From positions 1-64,000 of the forward strand of contig NZ_MRCD01000009.1 in the NCBI RefSeq assembly GCF_001904745.1: a stretch of DNA of 64,000 nucleotides, read 5' to 3'. The stretch is from Calothrix sp. HK-06 (GTDB taxonomy: Bacteria; Cyanobacteriota; Cyanobacteriia; Cyanobacteriales; Nostocaceae). Positions 37,859 to 47,080 of the stretch are shown one piece after another (position 1 is the first letter of the stretch; each line of letters opens with the position of its first letter). Under the pieces are notes generated by a model that saw only the letters and a list, made by a program, of their open reading frames with translations, was not told where the DNA came from and searched no databases. The position numbers were made by a program, and so were the translations under genes.

Positions 37859-38255
37859 TTCAGCTTTACTTTGATTAAATCTCAGCCATCATTCTAGCGC
37901 GCAGAGTCCAGACAGTACATGTACGGTGTTTACAACTCCGGGCCTCCTGTAGAGACGTGACATGTCGCATCCTACAACTCTTAACTTTGTTAAATATATT
38001 TTACTTATTCTTAATATTTCTCTACAATTGCTGTATTGTAAGCTACGTAAGCATTATTGCCCTGTTTAGTGCTGAGTTATATTAAAAACCCCCCTGGAAA
38101 AATAAGTAAATAGGCCTTACTATATTAGAGAGAGTAAAAAATTGTTAACTGGATTTGACTTCCAGTTGATTATCTGTCTATAAGCCAATACTTTTATTTC
38201 GGCACATAGATAGATAAAATTCTTGTAATTATAATATCCTGGAGATTCGCTAATC
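37859..38255. other. psbD upstream region
   Basis: Holds a palindrome copy (37948) and a small inverted repeat AACTGGA ... TCCAGTT (38147-38167) in the probable 5' UTR of psbD, plus a GGAG ribosome site about 12 bp before the ATG. The promoter was not assigned. Confidence 0.45.
37948..37976. repeat. TGTAGAGACG palindrome, copy 6 (degenerate)
   Basis: TGTAGAGACGTGACATGTCG then CATCCTACA. The right arm has drifted. Between UPF0367 and psbD, which diverge. Confidence 0.75.
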
Positions 38256-39314
38256 ATGACCATTGCAGTAGGACGTGCCCCCAGAAGCCGTGGGTGGTTT
38301 GACGTACTCGACGACTGGTTAAAGCGTGACCGTTTCGTATTCGTAGGTTGGTCAGGGATTTTACTATTTCCCTGTGCTTTCCTAGCACTCGGCGGTTGGT
38401 TAACTGGAACAACTTTTGTAACTTCTTGGTATACTCACGGGTTAGCATCTAGCTACTTAGAAGGTTGTAACTTTTTAACAGTAGCTGTTTCAACTCCCGC
38501 AGATGCAATGGGACACTCATTGTTACTGTTATGGGGACCGGAAGCACAAGGTGACTTCACTCGCTGGTGTCAGTTGGGTGGTTTGTGGGCATTTGTTGCG
38601 TTACATGGTGCCTTTGGATTGATTGGCTTTATGCTACGTCAGTTTGAAGTTGCTCGTTTGGTAGGAATTCGTCCTTACAACGCAATTGCGTTCAGTGCTC
38701 CTATCGCTGTGTTTGTCAGCGTATTCCTGATGTACCCCTTGGGTCAATCATCATGGTTCTTTGCTCCTAGCTTTGGAGTAGCAGCAATTTTCCGTTTCTT
38801 ACTGTTTTTACAAGGTTTCCACAACTGGACACTTAACCCCTTCCATATGATGGGTGTGGCAGGTGTACTTGGTGGTGCGCTGTTATGTGCGATTCACGGT
38901 GCTACTGTGGAGAACACATTGTTTGAAGACGGTGATGCATCGAACACGTTCCGTGCGTTTAACCCAACTCAAGCAGAAGAAACCTATTCGATGGTGACTG
39001 CAAACCGTTTCTGGTCACAGATTTTCGGTATTGCTTTCTCTAACAAACGTTGGTTGCACTTCTTCATGTTATTCGTACCTGTAACAGGGTTGTGGATGAG
39101 TGCAGTTGGTATCGTTGGTCTCGCGCTCAACTTACGTGCTTACGACTTCGTATCACAAGAGTTACGTGCCGCAGAAGACCCAGAATTTGAAACCTTCTAC
39201 ACCAAGAACATTCTTCTTAACGAAGGTATTCGTGCTTGGATGGCGCCTCAAGACCAACCTCACGAGAAGTTCGTATTCCCAGAAGAAGTATTACCTCGTG
39301 GTAACGCGCTGTAA
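38256..39314 (+). CDS. psbD: Photosystem II D2 protein
   Basis: 352 residues, full length, five membrane helices. It carries [35 protein letters not shown], the reaction-centre region [17 protein letters not shown] with the chlorophyll-ligand His, the QA/iron-site His in [14 protein letters not shown], and the end [13 protein letters not shown]2 pairs with D1 to hold the P680 chlorophylls and QA. In cyanobacteria one psbD copy overlaps psbC; here a terminator follows at once and no psbC is present, so this is the monocistronic (psbDII-type) copy. Confidence 0.97.
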   Translation: MTIAVGRAPRSRGWFDVLDDWLKRDRFVFVGWSGILLFPCAFLALGGWLTGTTFVTSWYTHGLASSYLEGCNFLTVAVSTPADAMGHSLLLLWGPEAQGDFTRWCQLGGLWAFVALHGAFGLIGFMLRQFEVARLVGIRPYNAIAFSAPIAVFVSVFLMYPLGQSSWFFAPSFGVAAIFRFLLFLQGFHNWTLNPFHMMGVAGVLGGALLCAIHGATVENTLFEDGDASNTFRAFNPTQAEETYSMVTANRFWSQIFGIAFSNKRWLHFFMLFVPVTGLWMSAVGIVGLALNLRAYDFVSQELRAAEDPEFETFYTKNILLNEGIRAWMAPQDQPHEKFVFPEEVLPRGNAL

Positions 39315-39357
39315 GCTTACGAACGTTTAAACAGTAACGCTGTAAGCGTTAAACAGG

Positions 39358-39387
39358 AAAACCCTACCTTCAAGGTAGGGTTTTTTT
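39358..39387 (+). terminator. psbD terminator
   Basis: AACCCTACCTT, C, AAGGTAGGGTT followed by T7. A textbook intrinsic terminator 45 bp after the stop. Confidence 0.92.
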
Positions 39388-39523
39388 ATGGAATTTTACT
39401 AAAAAAGTGTAGACAATCTAGGGTTCGTATGTGCTATATTTATTTACAGGAATAAACACCCGGAAGTTTTAAACTTCTGCCTTTTGAGACTAAGACCGTT
39501 TAGGCAACAAGGAGGTGATGCCC

Positions 39524-39595
39524 ATGATAGAAAGTAGTATACGCATGGGTCATCAGGTTGCAGTTAGCCGGCTGTGCGCCGGGGCTGTTCTCTAG
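39524..39595 (+). CDS. Possible 23-residue small protein inside the structured RNA
   Basis: MIESSIRMGHQVAVSRLCAGAVL. It is preceded by AAGGAGGTGAT (39509-39519), a near-complete anti-SD match, 8 bp before ATG 39524. The start region GATGCCCATG can pair with CATGGGTCATC (39544-39554), which would occlude the start. No homology recognised; coding capacity is uncertain. Confidence 0.35.
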   Translation: MIESSIRMGHQVAVSRLCAGAVL

Positions 39596-39698
39596 GAGTT
39601 ACTCTTAGTCTGCTTATCTGACTAAGTTAGCTTAAGTGGCTAGATTATGCTTGGAGTTCCTTCCGGCAGTCTGGTTGCAACCTGAAGACCCGACTAGA

Positions 39699-39746
39699 CC
39701 GCCCTTACTTAAGTCACCTGACTTAAGTAAGGGCGGATAGTTTTAT
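39699..39746 (+). terminator. Very strong terminator-like palindrome
   Basis: CCGCCCTTACTTAAGTCA (39699-39716) and TGACTTAAGTAAGGGCGG (39719-39736): 18-bp perfect arms, 2-bp centre, then ATAGTTTTAT. It ends the structured-RNA locus. Confidence 0.75.
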
Positions 39747-39829
39747 GGATTGTTTTACTAAACCTTAACAAATCGCTGTAAAATGCCTATATCAGGATAA
39801 GTGCAGACTAGATATAAGGTATGTAAAAG

Positions 39830-40111
39830 ATGGCACCATTACTAAACGAATCAGAGATTCAAGAACGTGTACAAGTCTTAGATGGATGGAGTGTTGAATC
39901 AAAGACGCTGCGTGCAACACGTAAGTTTAAAGATTTTATTCAAGCAGTAGATTTTGTCAATAAGCTGGTGGCGCCTGCGGAGTCAGCAGGACATCACCCA
40001 GATATAGAAATTTCTTATAACACAGTTAAGATAACCTTAACTACTCATGATGCAGGTGGGTTGACGCAGAAAGATTTTGACTTAGCTCAAGTTATTTCGC
40101 AAATCATTTGA
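39830..40111 (+). CDS. Pterin-4a-carbinolamine dehydratase
   Basis: 93 residues, full domain. The signature AGHHPDIEISYNTVKITLTTHD is complete (HHP, Tyr, THD). It dehydrates 4a-hydroxytetrahydropterin, or in some bacteria acts as a general pterin recycler; in cyanobacteria its role is often unresolved. The PTPS tandem protein 5 kb away is another pterin enzyme. Confidence 0.95.
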   Translation: MAPLLNESEIQERVQVLDGWSVESKTLRATRKFKDFIQAVDFVNKLVAPAESAGHHPDIEISYNTVKITLTTHDAGGLTQKDFDLAQVISQII

Positions 40112-40581
40112 AATAAACGTGGCGCCATACTAAAAGCAGTATTTTTGATGAGTATTTAATAGGAATTGGCAGCAAATATCAAAAATAACTCAATTAATAC
40201 TATGGTAATTTCAAATTTTCAGTATTTAAACTGATACTGATAGTATAAAAATTGAGAAACAGTTTTGGAAAAATCTACTGACAGTAATGGATTCGTAATT
40301 AAAAATATTCTTTGTTGGGTATGTGACAGTTAGGCATGTGAACGCTATCATCTTGTCAGAAGGCAAAAAAGTTGTTTTATAATGTAAAAGTTATAAGCAG
40401 CTTTATTACATAAGTTAACTGTGACAACAGTTAGCCCAAGCCTATTAAATTTGCTAAAACTACAATTATAGATGCGGGCACTTTTGCCTGAATCTAGCAG
40501 TCAACAACAGAAGTAGCATTAACTAAACAATTAGTTGCAGCAAACAAAATGTCTACACGAGGTGTGAGGAGAACAGTAACA
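40112..40581. other. Intergenic before the porin gene
   Basis: 470 bp, AT-rich, promoter region of the porin gene; no palindrome or gene recognised. One GGCGCC site near 40121. Confidence 0.45.
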
Positions 40582-42450
40582 ATGTCAAATATATTGTGGA
40601 AATCTTTGGTGGTAAGCCCAGCAGTCCTAGGCGCGACGCTTTTAGTGTCAACGTCCGCGTTCGCAGCTGGTAGCAAAACAACTCAAGTGAATGCACCAGA
40701 GTCAAAAGTAGCTTCAAACGAAGCTGCATTAACAGCATCCACAGACAACACAACAAAGACAACATCAGTCTTTACAGCAGTTACCCCCATCGAAACTGCT
40801 CAAAAAACAGACTTGTTGGCACAAGCGCAACCACAACAAGCTGATGTCAACAGTCTTGACCAAATCAATAAATACGGTAACGAAGGAAGAGGAAACTCCC
40901 AAGGACAAGTAACATCGGTTTCTCAATTTTCCGATGTACAGCCAACAGATTGGGCTTTCCAAGCATTGCAATCGTTGGTAGAACGTTATGGTTGTATCGC
41001 AGGTTATCCTAACGGTACTTATCGTGGAAACCGTGCATTAACTCGTTATGAATTCGCAGCAGGTTTAAACGCTTGTTTAGACCGTGTTAATGAGTTGATT
41101 GCAACCGCAACCGCTGATTTGGTAAGAAAAGAAGATTTAGCAACCTTACAGCGCTTGCAAGAAGAGTTCTCTGCGGAACTAGCAACCTTACGTGGTCGCG
41201 TTGACAACTTAGAAGCACGCACTGCTGAATTAGAAGCAAACCAGTTTTCAACCACAACCAAGTTAGTGGGTGAAGCTATCTTCGCTGTAACCGACGCATT
41301 TGGCGACCAAGCAGATGGTCGCAACAATACAGTTCTGCAAAACCGCATTCGTCTTGACTTACAAACCAGTTTTACTGGTAAAGATGTATTACACACACGT
41401 TTGGCTGCTGGAAACGGACAGCGTTTAGATTTGGGTGCGCGTGATGGTGCTGGTAACGACTTAGGTGTTAATGGTACTTTTGAAGGTACCCAAAACGTTA
41501 ACATCATTGGAACAGGCAACACAAACAATGGCGTTGCTTTAGATTGGTTAGCTTACTATGTACCCATTGGACCTGCTCAGTTATATGTAGCAGCAACAGG
41601 TGGTATTCACAGCGACTACGCAGCAACCAACAACCCATACTTTGAAGATTATGACGGTGGTAACGGCGCCTTATCAGCGTTTGCATCTGAAAACCCCATC
41701 TACCGAATTGGTGGTGGTGCTGGTGCAGCGTTGAATATTCCATTTGGCAAAGGCGGCGGTATTCTCAAGCCTAGCTCGATTACTGTTGGTTACTTAGGTT
41801 CTGAACCAAATAACCCTGGTCTTGGTTCAGGTGTTTTTAATGGTAATTATGCAGCACTTGGGCAGTTAAACTTCAACTTGGGTGAGCGCATCGCTTTAGC
41901 TGCAACCTACGTACATGGTTATCATGGTGCTGGTAGTACTTTATTCGATGCTGGCGGTTTCGGTGGTACTGGCAACGTAGTTAGCCCAGCTACTGGTGGA
42001 ACATTAACCAACACAAATATTCCTCTTGTTGGTACTCGTCAAGCTAACGTTATTGATACCCCAACTAATAGTAACTCTTACGGTGCCTCGGTTGCATTTA
42101 GACCTAGTGATAAGTTGTCCATCAGTGGTTTCGTTTCTTACCACGACTTAAACAGCCAAGGTGTTAACAATGACCGTGAAGCTTGGAGTTATGGTGCTGG
42201 TATTGCTTTGCCTGACTTTGGTAGAAGAGGTAACGTTCTTGGTATATTCGCAGGCGCCGAACCTTATTCGTTTAATCGTGCAGGTCGTGGTCAAAGAGAT
42301 GTACCATACCACATCGAAGGTTTCTATAAGTACCGTGTTAGCGATAATATCTCCATCACTCCTGGTGTGATTTGGTTGACCTCTCCTGGTCAAAGCAACA
42401 ATAATGATGACGCTATCATCGGTACTTTGAGAACCACTTTCACATTCTAA
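40582..42450 (+). CDS. SLH-domain / OprB-type outer-membrane porin
   Basis: 622 residues from ATG 40582 (MSNILWKSLVVSPAVLGA), chosen because GAGGAG lies 10 bp upstream; the frame opens 11 codons earlier. Signal peptide to STSAFA, then an SLH domain (FSDVQPTDWAFQALQSLVER, GYPNGTYRGNRALTRYEFAAGL), a coiled coil (ELATLRGRVDNLEARTAELE) and a beta-barrel rich in Gly/Asn ending in Phe (TTFTF). This is the common cyanobacterial outer-membrane porin layout; the SLH/coiled coil anchors to the peptidoglycan, and the barrel passes small solutes or ions (some relatives take up iron). Confidence 0.93.
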   Translation: MSNILWKSLVVSPAVLGATLLVSTSAFAAGSKTTQVNAPESKVASNEAALTASTDNTTKTTSVFTAVTPIETAQKTDLLAQAQPQQADVNSLDQINKYGNEGRGNSQGQVTSVSQFSDVQPTDWAFQALQSLVERYGCIAGYPNGTYRGNRALTRYEFAAGLNACLDRVNELIATATADLVRKEDLATLQRLQEEFSAELATLRGRVDNLEARTAELEANQFSTTTKLVGEAIFAVTDAFGDQADGRNNTVLQNRIRLDLQTSFTGKDVLHTRLAAGNGQRLDLGARDGAGNDLGVNGTFEGTQNVNIIGTGNTNNGVALDWLAYYVPIGPAQLYVAATGGIHSDYAATNNPYFEDYDGGNGALSAFASENPIYRIGGGAGAALNIPFGKGGGILKPSSITVGYLGSEPNNPGLGSGVFNGNYAALGQLNFNLGERIALAATYVHGYHGAGSTLFDAGGFGGTGNVVSPATGGTLTNTNIPLVGTRQANVIDTPTNSNSYGASVAFRPSDKLSISGFVSYHDLNSQGVNNDREAWSYGAGIALPDFGRRGNVLGIFAGAEPYSFNRAGRGQRDVPYHIEGFYKYRVSDNISITPGVIWLTSPGQSNNNDDAIIGTLRTTFTF

Positions 42451-42536
42451 AATTGTTAGCAATTTTGAATTATTAGCCTTTCTGCTGATAAGTGGTTAGA
42501 AAGACTAATAAGTAGCAAAACGTAACAAAATTTCGG

Positions 42537-42560
42537 ATTCCCTGCAATATTGCAGGGAAT
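42537..42560 (+). terminator. Porin-gene terminator
   Basis: ATTCCCTGCAAT and ATTGCAGGGAAT form a 24-bp perfect palindrome followed by TATTTTATTTT, 85 bp past the stop. Confidence 0.8.
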
Positions 42561-42645
42561 TATTTTATTTTGTGGGGAAACCGAACAAACCCCAGTGGAG
42601 AACCGGAGTATACTAGAGGAAATCCCTATAAAAAATTAGCCGCCT

Positions 42646-43083
42646 GTGGAACTATCTTGTAAATCGGAATATGCGATATTGGCATTATTGGAACTGGCAT
42701 CCCAGTACCAAAACGGAGAGCCATTACAAATTCGACAAATTGCGGCGCAGCAAAATATACCCGACCGTTATTTGGAACAATTATTAGCGACTCTTAGACG
42801 TGGAGGTATTCTCAGAAGCCAACGTGGTTCCAAAGGAGGCTACCTTTTAGCGCGCGAACCTTGGAAAATTTCAATATACGAGGTTTTAATTTGTTTGGAA
42901 GGTTTTGATATTAGAAGCTCTGAAGAGGAGGTTAAACCTAAGACTCCAGATAGCTCTGTTATTGAAGAGGTTTGGCAAGAAGCTCGCCAAGCTGCGAATG
43001 TAGTTTTACAGAATTACACTCTTGCTGATTTGTGCGAGAAGCGTGATGCACGCAAACAATTGGATATTATGTACTACATTTGA
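42646..43083 (+). CDS. Rrf2-family regulator next to cysK
   Basis: 145 residues with GTG start (MELSCKSEYAILALLELAS). Winged helix IRQIAAQQNIPDRYLEQLLATLRRGGILRSQRGSKGGY. No Fe-S Cys triplet (only Cys5 and others outside the IscR positions). Same MYYI end as the paralogue beside metY. In other bacteria CymR, an Rrf2 protein, represses sulfur assimilation and binds CysK; here cysK follows directly after a heptad tract, so a CymR-like cysteine sensor is a good inference. Confidence 0.88.
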   Translation: MELSCKSEYAILALLELASQYQNGEPLQIRQIAAQQNIPDRYLEQLLATLRRGGILRSQRGSKGGYLLAREPWKISIYEVLICLEGFDIRSSEEEVKPKTPDSSVIEEVWQEARQAANVVLQNYTLADLCEKRDARKQLDIMYYI

Positions 43084-43084
43084 T

Positions 43085-43170
43085 TTAAAGTTATGAGTTG
43101 TGAGTTATGAGTTAAGAAAAACTCCACTCTCAACTCCTAACTACTAACTAGTAACTACTAACTCCTAACT
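43085..43170. repeat. Heptad repeat tract before cysK
   Basis: About 80 bp of GTTATGA/GAGTTGT units followed by the inverted ACTCCTAACTACTAA units. It reaches to the cysK ATG, so cysK has no ordinary SD. Confidence 0.8.
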
Positions 43171-43171
43171 T

Positions 43172-44131
43172 ATGATTATGAATATTGCTCGTGATATTAC
43201 GGAACTCATTGGTCGCACTCCTTTAGTGCAATTAAATAGAATACCTCAAGCTGAGGGATGTTTGGCGAAAATTGTCGTCAAAATGGAAAGTATGAACCCT
43301 TCTGCTTCGGTGAAAGACCGGATAGGGGTAAGTATGATTAATGCTGCTGAAGCTGAGGGTTTGATTTTTCCAGAAAAGACTATACTTGTTGAGCCTACAT
43401 CTGGAAATACTGGAATTGCGCTGGCAATGACTGCTGCTGCTAAGGGTTATCGATTAATTTTGACGATGCCTGAGACTATGAGCGGTGAACGGCGAGCAAT
43501 GTTACGGGCATACGGCGCCGAGTTAGTATTAACACCTGGTATTGAAGGTATGGGTGGCGCCATTCGACGCGCGCAGGAAATAGTTGATACTACACCTTAT
43601 GCGTATATGTTACAGCAGTTTCGTAACCCAGCAAACGTCCAAATACACCGTGAGACAACTGCTCTGGAGATTTGGCAAGATACCGATGGAAAGGTTGATA
43701 TGGTAGTTGCTGGTATAGGTACTGGGGGTACAATTACGGGTGTTGCTGAGGTTATCAAAGCAATTAAACCTAGTTTTAAGGCAATTGCTGTAGAACCAAG
43801 CAATAGTCCTGTGCTTTCAGGAGGACAACCAGGCCCTCATAAAATTCAAGGTATTGGCGCCGGTTTTATCCCGCAAGTCCTAAAGGTAAAATTAATTGAT
43901 GAGGTTATTACCGTCAGCGATGATCAAGCAATAGCTTATGGGCGCCGTTTAGCACGCGAAGAAGGATTATTATCTGGAATTTCTACTGGCGCCGCATTAT
44001 ATGCTGCAATTCAAGTAGGTAAACGTCAAGAAAACGCAGGACGTTTAATTGTAATGGTTCAACCCAGCTTTGGTGAAAGATATTTAAGCACACCTCTATT
44101 CCAAGATTTAGAATCAAAAGTGGGTCAATAA
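43172..44131 (+). CDS. cysK: Cysteine synthase A
   Basis: 319 residues. The PLP Lys is K48 ([11 protein letters not shown]). [33 protein letters not shown] and [17 protein letters not shown] are as in O-acetylserine sulfhydrylase. O-acetylserine plus sulfide gives cysteine. Directly downstream of an Rrf2 gene. Starts at 43172 (MIMNIARD) or 43178. Confidence 0.95.
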   Translation: MIMNIARDITELIGRTPLVQLNRIPQAEGCLAKIVVKMESMNPSASVKDRIGVSMINAAEAEGLIFPEKTILVEPTSGNTGIALAMTAAAKGYRLILTMPETMSGERRAMLRAYGAELVLTPGIEGMGGAIRRAQEIVDTTPYAYMLQQFRNPANVQIHRETTALEIWQDTDGKVDMVVAGIGTGGTITGVAEVIKAIKPSFKAIAVEPSNSPVLSGGQPGPHKIQGIGAGFIPQVLKVKLIDEVITVSDDQAIAYGRRLAREEGLLSGISTGAALYAAIQVGKRQENAGRLIVMVQPSFGERYLSTPLFQDLESKVGQ

Positions 44132-44163
44132 CTTTACCCCACAAAGGTTGATATATTTAGTTA

Positions 44164-44853
44164 ATGACTGATACAAATCACTACGACACCCTTAAAGTCA
44201 GTAAAGATGCCAGCCAAGCGGAGATTAAACAGTCTTATCGCCGCTTGGTTAAATTGTTTCACCCAGATACTAATCCAGAAACTTCTGACTCTCAAGAAAT
44301 TATTCGTATTAATGCAGCTTATGAAGTATTGGGTGACGAAAAAAGTCGCAAAACCTATGACCGTGGTCTGAATAAAAATTCGCGAGTCTATGAGAATGAT
44401 TATAGTCAGCGAAAAGGAACAAAACAACAAGGCAAGCGCCAAACAGGGCGAGATATTGACGAATTAGTCGAACAATGGCTACAGAGAATCTATTTTCCAG
44501 TAAATGATACACTGACTTGGATTTTAGAATCGCTACAAGAACAAATCGATAATTTATCGGCAGACCCCTTCGATGATGACTTGTTAGAAGCATTCCAAGA
44601 ATATTTAGACGACTGTCGTGCAAAACTCAAACAAGCGCAAACCTCATTTCGCTCACTCCCAAACCCACCATTATTAGCGAGAGCAGCAGCACATCTTTAT
44701 TACAGCTTGAACCAAGTTAGTGATGGTTTAGACGAATTCAAATATTTTCCACTCAACTACGACGAAAACTATTTACACACAGGACAAGAAATGTTTCGTA
44801 TCGCAGAACAACTGTTATATGAGGCACAAGAGTCTGTAGATATTTATAAGTAG
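44164..44853 (+). CDS. J-domain (DnaJ-like) protein
   Basis: 229 residues. The J domain spans about 5-70, with HPD at 33-35 (KLFHPDTNPE) and NAAYEVLGDEKSRKTYDRG. The rest lacks the Gly/Phe linker, zinc finger or CTD of DnaJ, and is acidic and helical. It should stimulate an Hsp70 with a special client. 32 bp after cysK, may be co-transcribed. Confidence 0.9.
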   Translation: MTDTNHYDTLKVSKDASQAEIKQSYRRLVKLFHPDTNPETSDSQEIIRINAAYEVLGDEKSRKTYDRGLNKNSRVYENDYSQRKGTKQQGKRQTGRDIDELVEQWLQRIYFPVNDTLTWILESLQEQIDNLSADPFDDDLLEAFQEYLDDCRAKLKQAQTSFRSLPNPPLLARAAAHLYYSLNQVSDGLDEFKYFPLNYDENYLHTGQEMFRIAEQLLYEAQESVDIYK

Positions 44854-44965
44854 TGCTAGCACAATCGTAAGTAGTGATAATACAACTAACTACTAGGTGC
44901 CTTATTGGTTTATGCTGGTAGCAGTGAAACGTTAAGAAATTTTAAATTCTGCTGCCAAGGTACTC

Positions 44966-45838
44966 ATGCAATGCATTGTTAATCGCCGCGCACAGTTTTC
45001 GGCAAGTCACCGCTATTGGTTGCCGGAGTTGAGCGAAGCCGAAAATTTTGAGAAATTTGGCGCATGTGCCAAGTTTCCGGGACATGGACATAACTATGTT
45101 TTATTTGTTTCCCTGCTTGGGGAACTCGATGAATATGGCATGGTGCTAAATTTATCTGATGTCAAACACGTAATCAAGCGAGAAGTCACAGGTCAACTAG
45201 ACTACTCGTTTCTTAATGATGTGTGGTCGGAGTTTCAAGAAACTTTGCCAACAACAGAAAATATTGCACGGGTAATTTGGGAAAAACTAGCACCGCATTT
45301 ACCTGTGGTTCGTATACAGCTATTTGAACATCCTGAACTTTGGGCAGATTATATGGGCAATGCAATGGAAGGTTATCTTACCGTCAGTACTCACTTTAGT
45401 GCCGCACACCGTTTGGCACATCCGAGCTTAAGTGACGAAAAAAACTTTGAGATTTACGGCAAATGCGCGCGTCCGAACGGTCATGGGCATAATTACCATT
45501 TAGAAGTAACCGTTAAAGGTGATATTGACAAACGTACAGGTATGTTAGTTGATTTAGGCGCCCTACAAAAAGTAATTGAAGATTATGTAGTAGAACTTTT
45601 TGACCATACCTTCCTAAATAAAGATATTGCTTACTTTAGTGAAGTAGTACCTACTGCCGAGAACATCGCACTATATATTAGTAATGTACTACGGGCGCCA
45701 ATTCAAAATATAGGCGCCAGCCTTTACAAAATTAAACTCATCGAGAGTCCCAACAACTCCTGTGAAATCTACTGCAACAACTCCCAACAAGACGTACCTT
45801 CCATAACACAAAGCCAACCAGTGTTAGCACAAGTATAA
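44966..45838 (+). CDS. Tandem 6-pyruvoyl/6-carboxy-tetrahydropterin synthase (QueD/PTPS) fusion
   Basis: 290 residues made of two homologous domains. Domain 1 has FSASHRYWLP (Zn His15), catalytic Cys34 in FGACAKFPGHGHNY (Zn His40, His42). Domain 2 has FSAAHRLAHP (His148), Cys167 in YGKCARPNGHGHNY (His173, His175). Both halves keep the core metal/catalytic residues, so both may be active. QueD makes 6-carboxytetrahydropterin for queuosine; PTPS makes tetrahydropterin. Which reaction applies is not decidable here. ATG at 44966. Confidence 0.93.
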   Translation: MQCIVNRRAQFSASHRYWLPELSEAENFEKFGACAKFPGHGHNYVLFVSLLGELDEYGMVLNLSDVKHVIKREVTGQLDYSFLNDVWSEFQETLPTTENIARVIWEKLAPHLPVVRIQLFEHPELWADYMGNAMEGYLTVSTHFSAAHRLAHPSLSDEKNFEIYGKCARPNGHGHNYHLEVTVKGDIDKRTGMLVDLGALQKVIEDYVVELFDHTFLNKDIAYFSEVVPTAENIALYISNVLRAPIQNIGASLYKIKLIESPNNSCEIYCNNSQQDVPSITQSQPVLAQV

Positions 45839-45845
45839 TCCAATG

Positions 45846-45869
45846 TGGAACAGGCGTCCCGCCTGTTCA
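45846..45869. repeat. GGAACRGGC palindrome, copy 2
   Basis: TGGAACAGGCGTCC then CGCCTGTTCA; the same family as 11087. It sits between the convergent PTPS and methyltransferase genes. Confidence 0.7.
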
Positions 45870-45895
45870 GCATGACACAGAAAGGTTAATGTCAA

Positions 45896-46813
45896 TTATC
45901 CGACTTTAGCGATAATAGTACGGTGACGAGGACTATTAGAAGCAATGACAGGCGCCATAAAACCTGCTTCAATTAATGCTTGTTCTATATCCAAGCTAAA
46001 ATAATCGTCCAAATAAGGTTCTGTACTTTTGAGCAACGTAAACACATAAGGAGGCATCATTTTAAATGCTTCTGCCTTTGGATTCATGTCCATTACTGCT
46101 AAATGACCGTTCGGACGTAGTAGCCTTCGCGCTTCAGCAAAAATTTGTTTAGTGGCAGTTTGTGGTAATTCGTGACAAACAAGAAATATTGAAACTAAAT
46201 CAAACGAAGCATTAGGTAAAGCAGTTGACTCTGCTGCTGCGTGAACCCAGTTGATTTTTGCTTGTCGCTGTTGTGCGCGATAATGAGCAACAGCCAAAAA
46301 ATAAGGTGATAAATCTAAACCTGTAACTTGTGCGTTTGGATATAAATCTTGCAGTGCAAAGGTACTCATACCAATACTGCACCCCATATCAAGAATAGTT
46401 TGAGGTGGGTTTGGTATATGCTTTTTAAGAATATTGTGATAATTTTGGCGCAGTTTTGTATCACCTTGGGCGCCTGCATCTTGCCAGATTTTTGCATGGA
46501 CTGCATATGCGGCAGATTCCACTTCAAAAGCTGCTAGCCAACTCATATTACCACTTTCGTAAGCATGAAAGGAAGTAAGGTAATACTCTGGGTATGATAA
46601 ATCGGGATTTTTGACTTGAGCCAAATCAAATTGCCAGTCACGAGCTTTTAATGTGTCAACTTCGTTTTTCCAGGGTACACTAAGTTCATGCGCGCGTTTT
46701 ATCATCATTTGACGCGCTTGGTGTTTAGCAAAGTTAGCTAATGGTTTAATCGCTAGTACCCCATTTACCAAGCGCGATGCTATATCTGGAGTGTTTTTAA
46801 CAGCAGCAGTCAT
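45896..46813 (-). CDS. Class I SAM-dependent methyltransferase
   Basis: 305 residues. After an N-terminal helical section, motif I ILDMGCSIGMSTFAL, motif II acid VTGLDLSPYFLAVA, motif post II AAESTALPNASFDLVSIFLVCHEL and motif post III LLRPNGHLAVMDMNP are intact. A UbiE/MT11-like small-molecule methyltransferase. Substrate not inferable. Convergent with the PTPS gene. Confidence 0.85.
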   Translation of the reverse strand: MTAAVKNTPDIASRLVNGVLAIKPLANFAKHQARQMMIKRAHELSVPWKNEVDTLKARDWQFDLAQVKNPDLSYPEYYLTSFHAYESGNMSWLAAFEVESAAYAVHAKIWQDAGAQGDTKLRQNYHNILKKHIPNPPQTILDMGCSIGMSTFALQDLYPNAQVTGLDLSPYFLAVAHYRAQQRQAKINWVHAAAESTALPNASFDLVSIFLVCHELPQTATKQIFAEARRLLRPNGHLAVMDMNPKAEAFKMMPPYVFTLLKSTEPYLDDYFSLDIEQALIEAGFMAPVIASNSPRHRTIIAKVG

Positions 46814-47043
46814 AAAATTCGCTTCTTTTTACGAAAAAGGTTTCAAAATCTCAATAAAATTAATGCTAATCTAAAGCCGCTTTTTGAAAAAGGTCAGAAA
46901 GCGTGTATTTCAGCTGACTGTTATTACACGAGTATGAACAGGTATGTTAAGTAAATTTGTATTTAAACGTTGGAAATTGGTACTACTGGTTTACGCAAAC
47001 AAGTAGCACAAGCGCCACGCCTATGCTACGTTAAGGAATAACT

Positions 47044-47079
47044 CATCCGTTACATCCGTTACATCCGTTACATCCGTTG
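47044..47079. repeat. 9-bp tandem repeat CATCCGTTA (4 units)
   Basis: Four tandem copies of CATCCGTTA (the last ends in G), just past the stop of the DUF3352 gene. The same unit appears at 24158 and 29184. Confidence 0.85.
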
Positions 47080-47080
47080 C

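Larger units (their letters stand above)
39441..39746 (+). ncRNA. Candidate structured RNA transcript with a strong terminator
   Basis: About 300 nt between psbD and the pterin dehydratase with much higher GC and clear internal pairings. CTTAGTC pairs with GACTAAG (about 39607-39629). TCAGGTTGCA (39553-39562) pairs with TGCAACCTGA (39676-39685). GCCGGC/GCCGGG pair near 39568. The 3' end is an 18-bp-arm hairpin. A possible -10 TATATT lies at 39435. It holds a 23-codon ORF with a perfect RBS, so it may be an mRNA leader, a dual-function RNA or an sRNA. The Rfam family is not recognised. Boundaries are approximate. Confidence 0.45.

Noticed and set aside
39441-39530. Glutamine (glnA/Downstream-peptide) riboswitch before the small ORF
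   Set aside because: The position fits, but the conserved GGACGGAAGUAGG-type core is not present; only a loose CCGGAAG was seen.
41046-41528. 160-codon minus-strand ORF inside the porin gene
   Set aside because: Antisense shadow of the porin coding region; composition and overlap argue against a gene. The same holds for the reverse-strand frames inside the Wzc and ligase genes.
47044-47079. CRISPR array
   Set aside because: The repeat unit is 9 bp in direct tandem without spacers.
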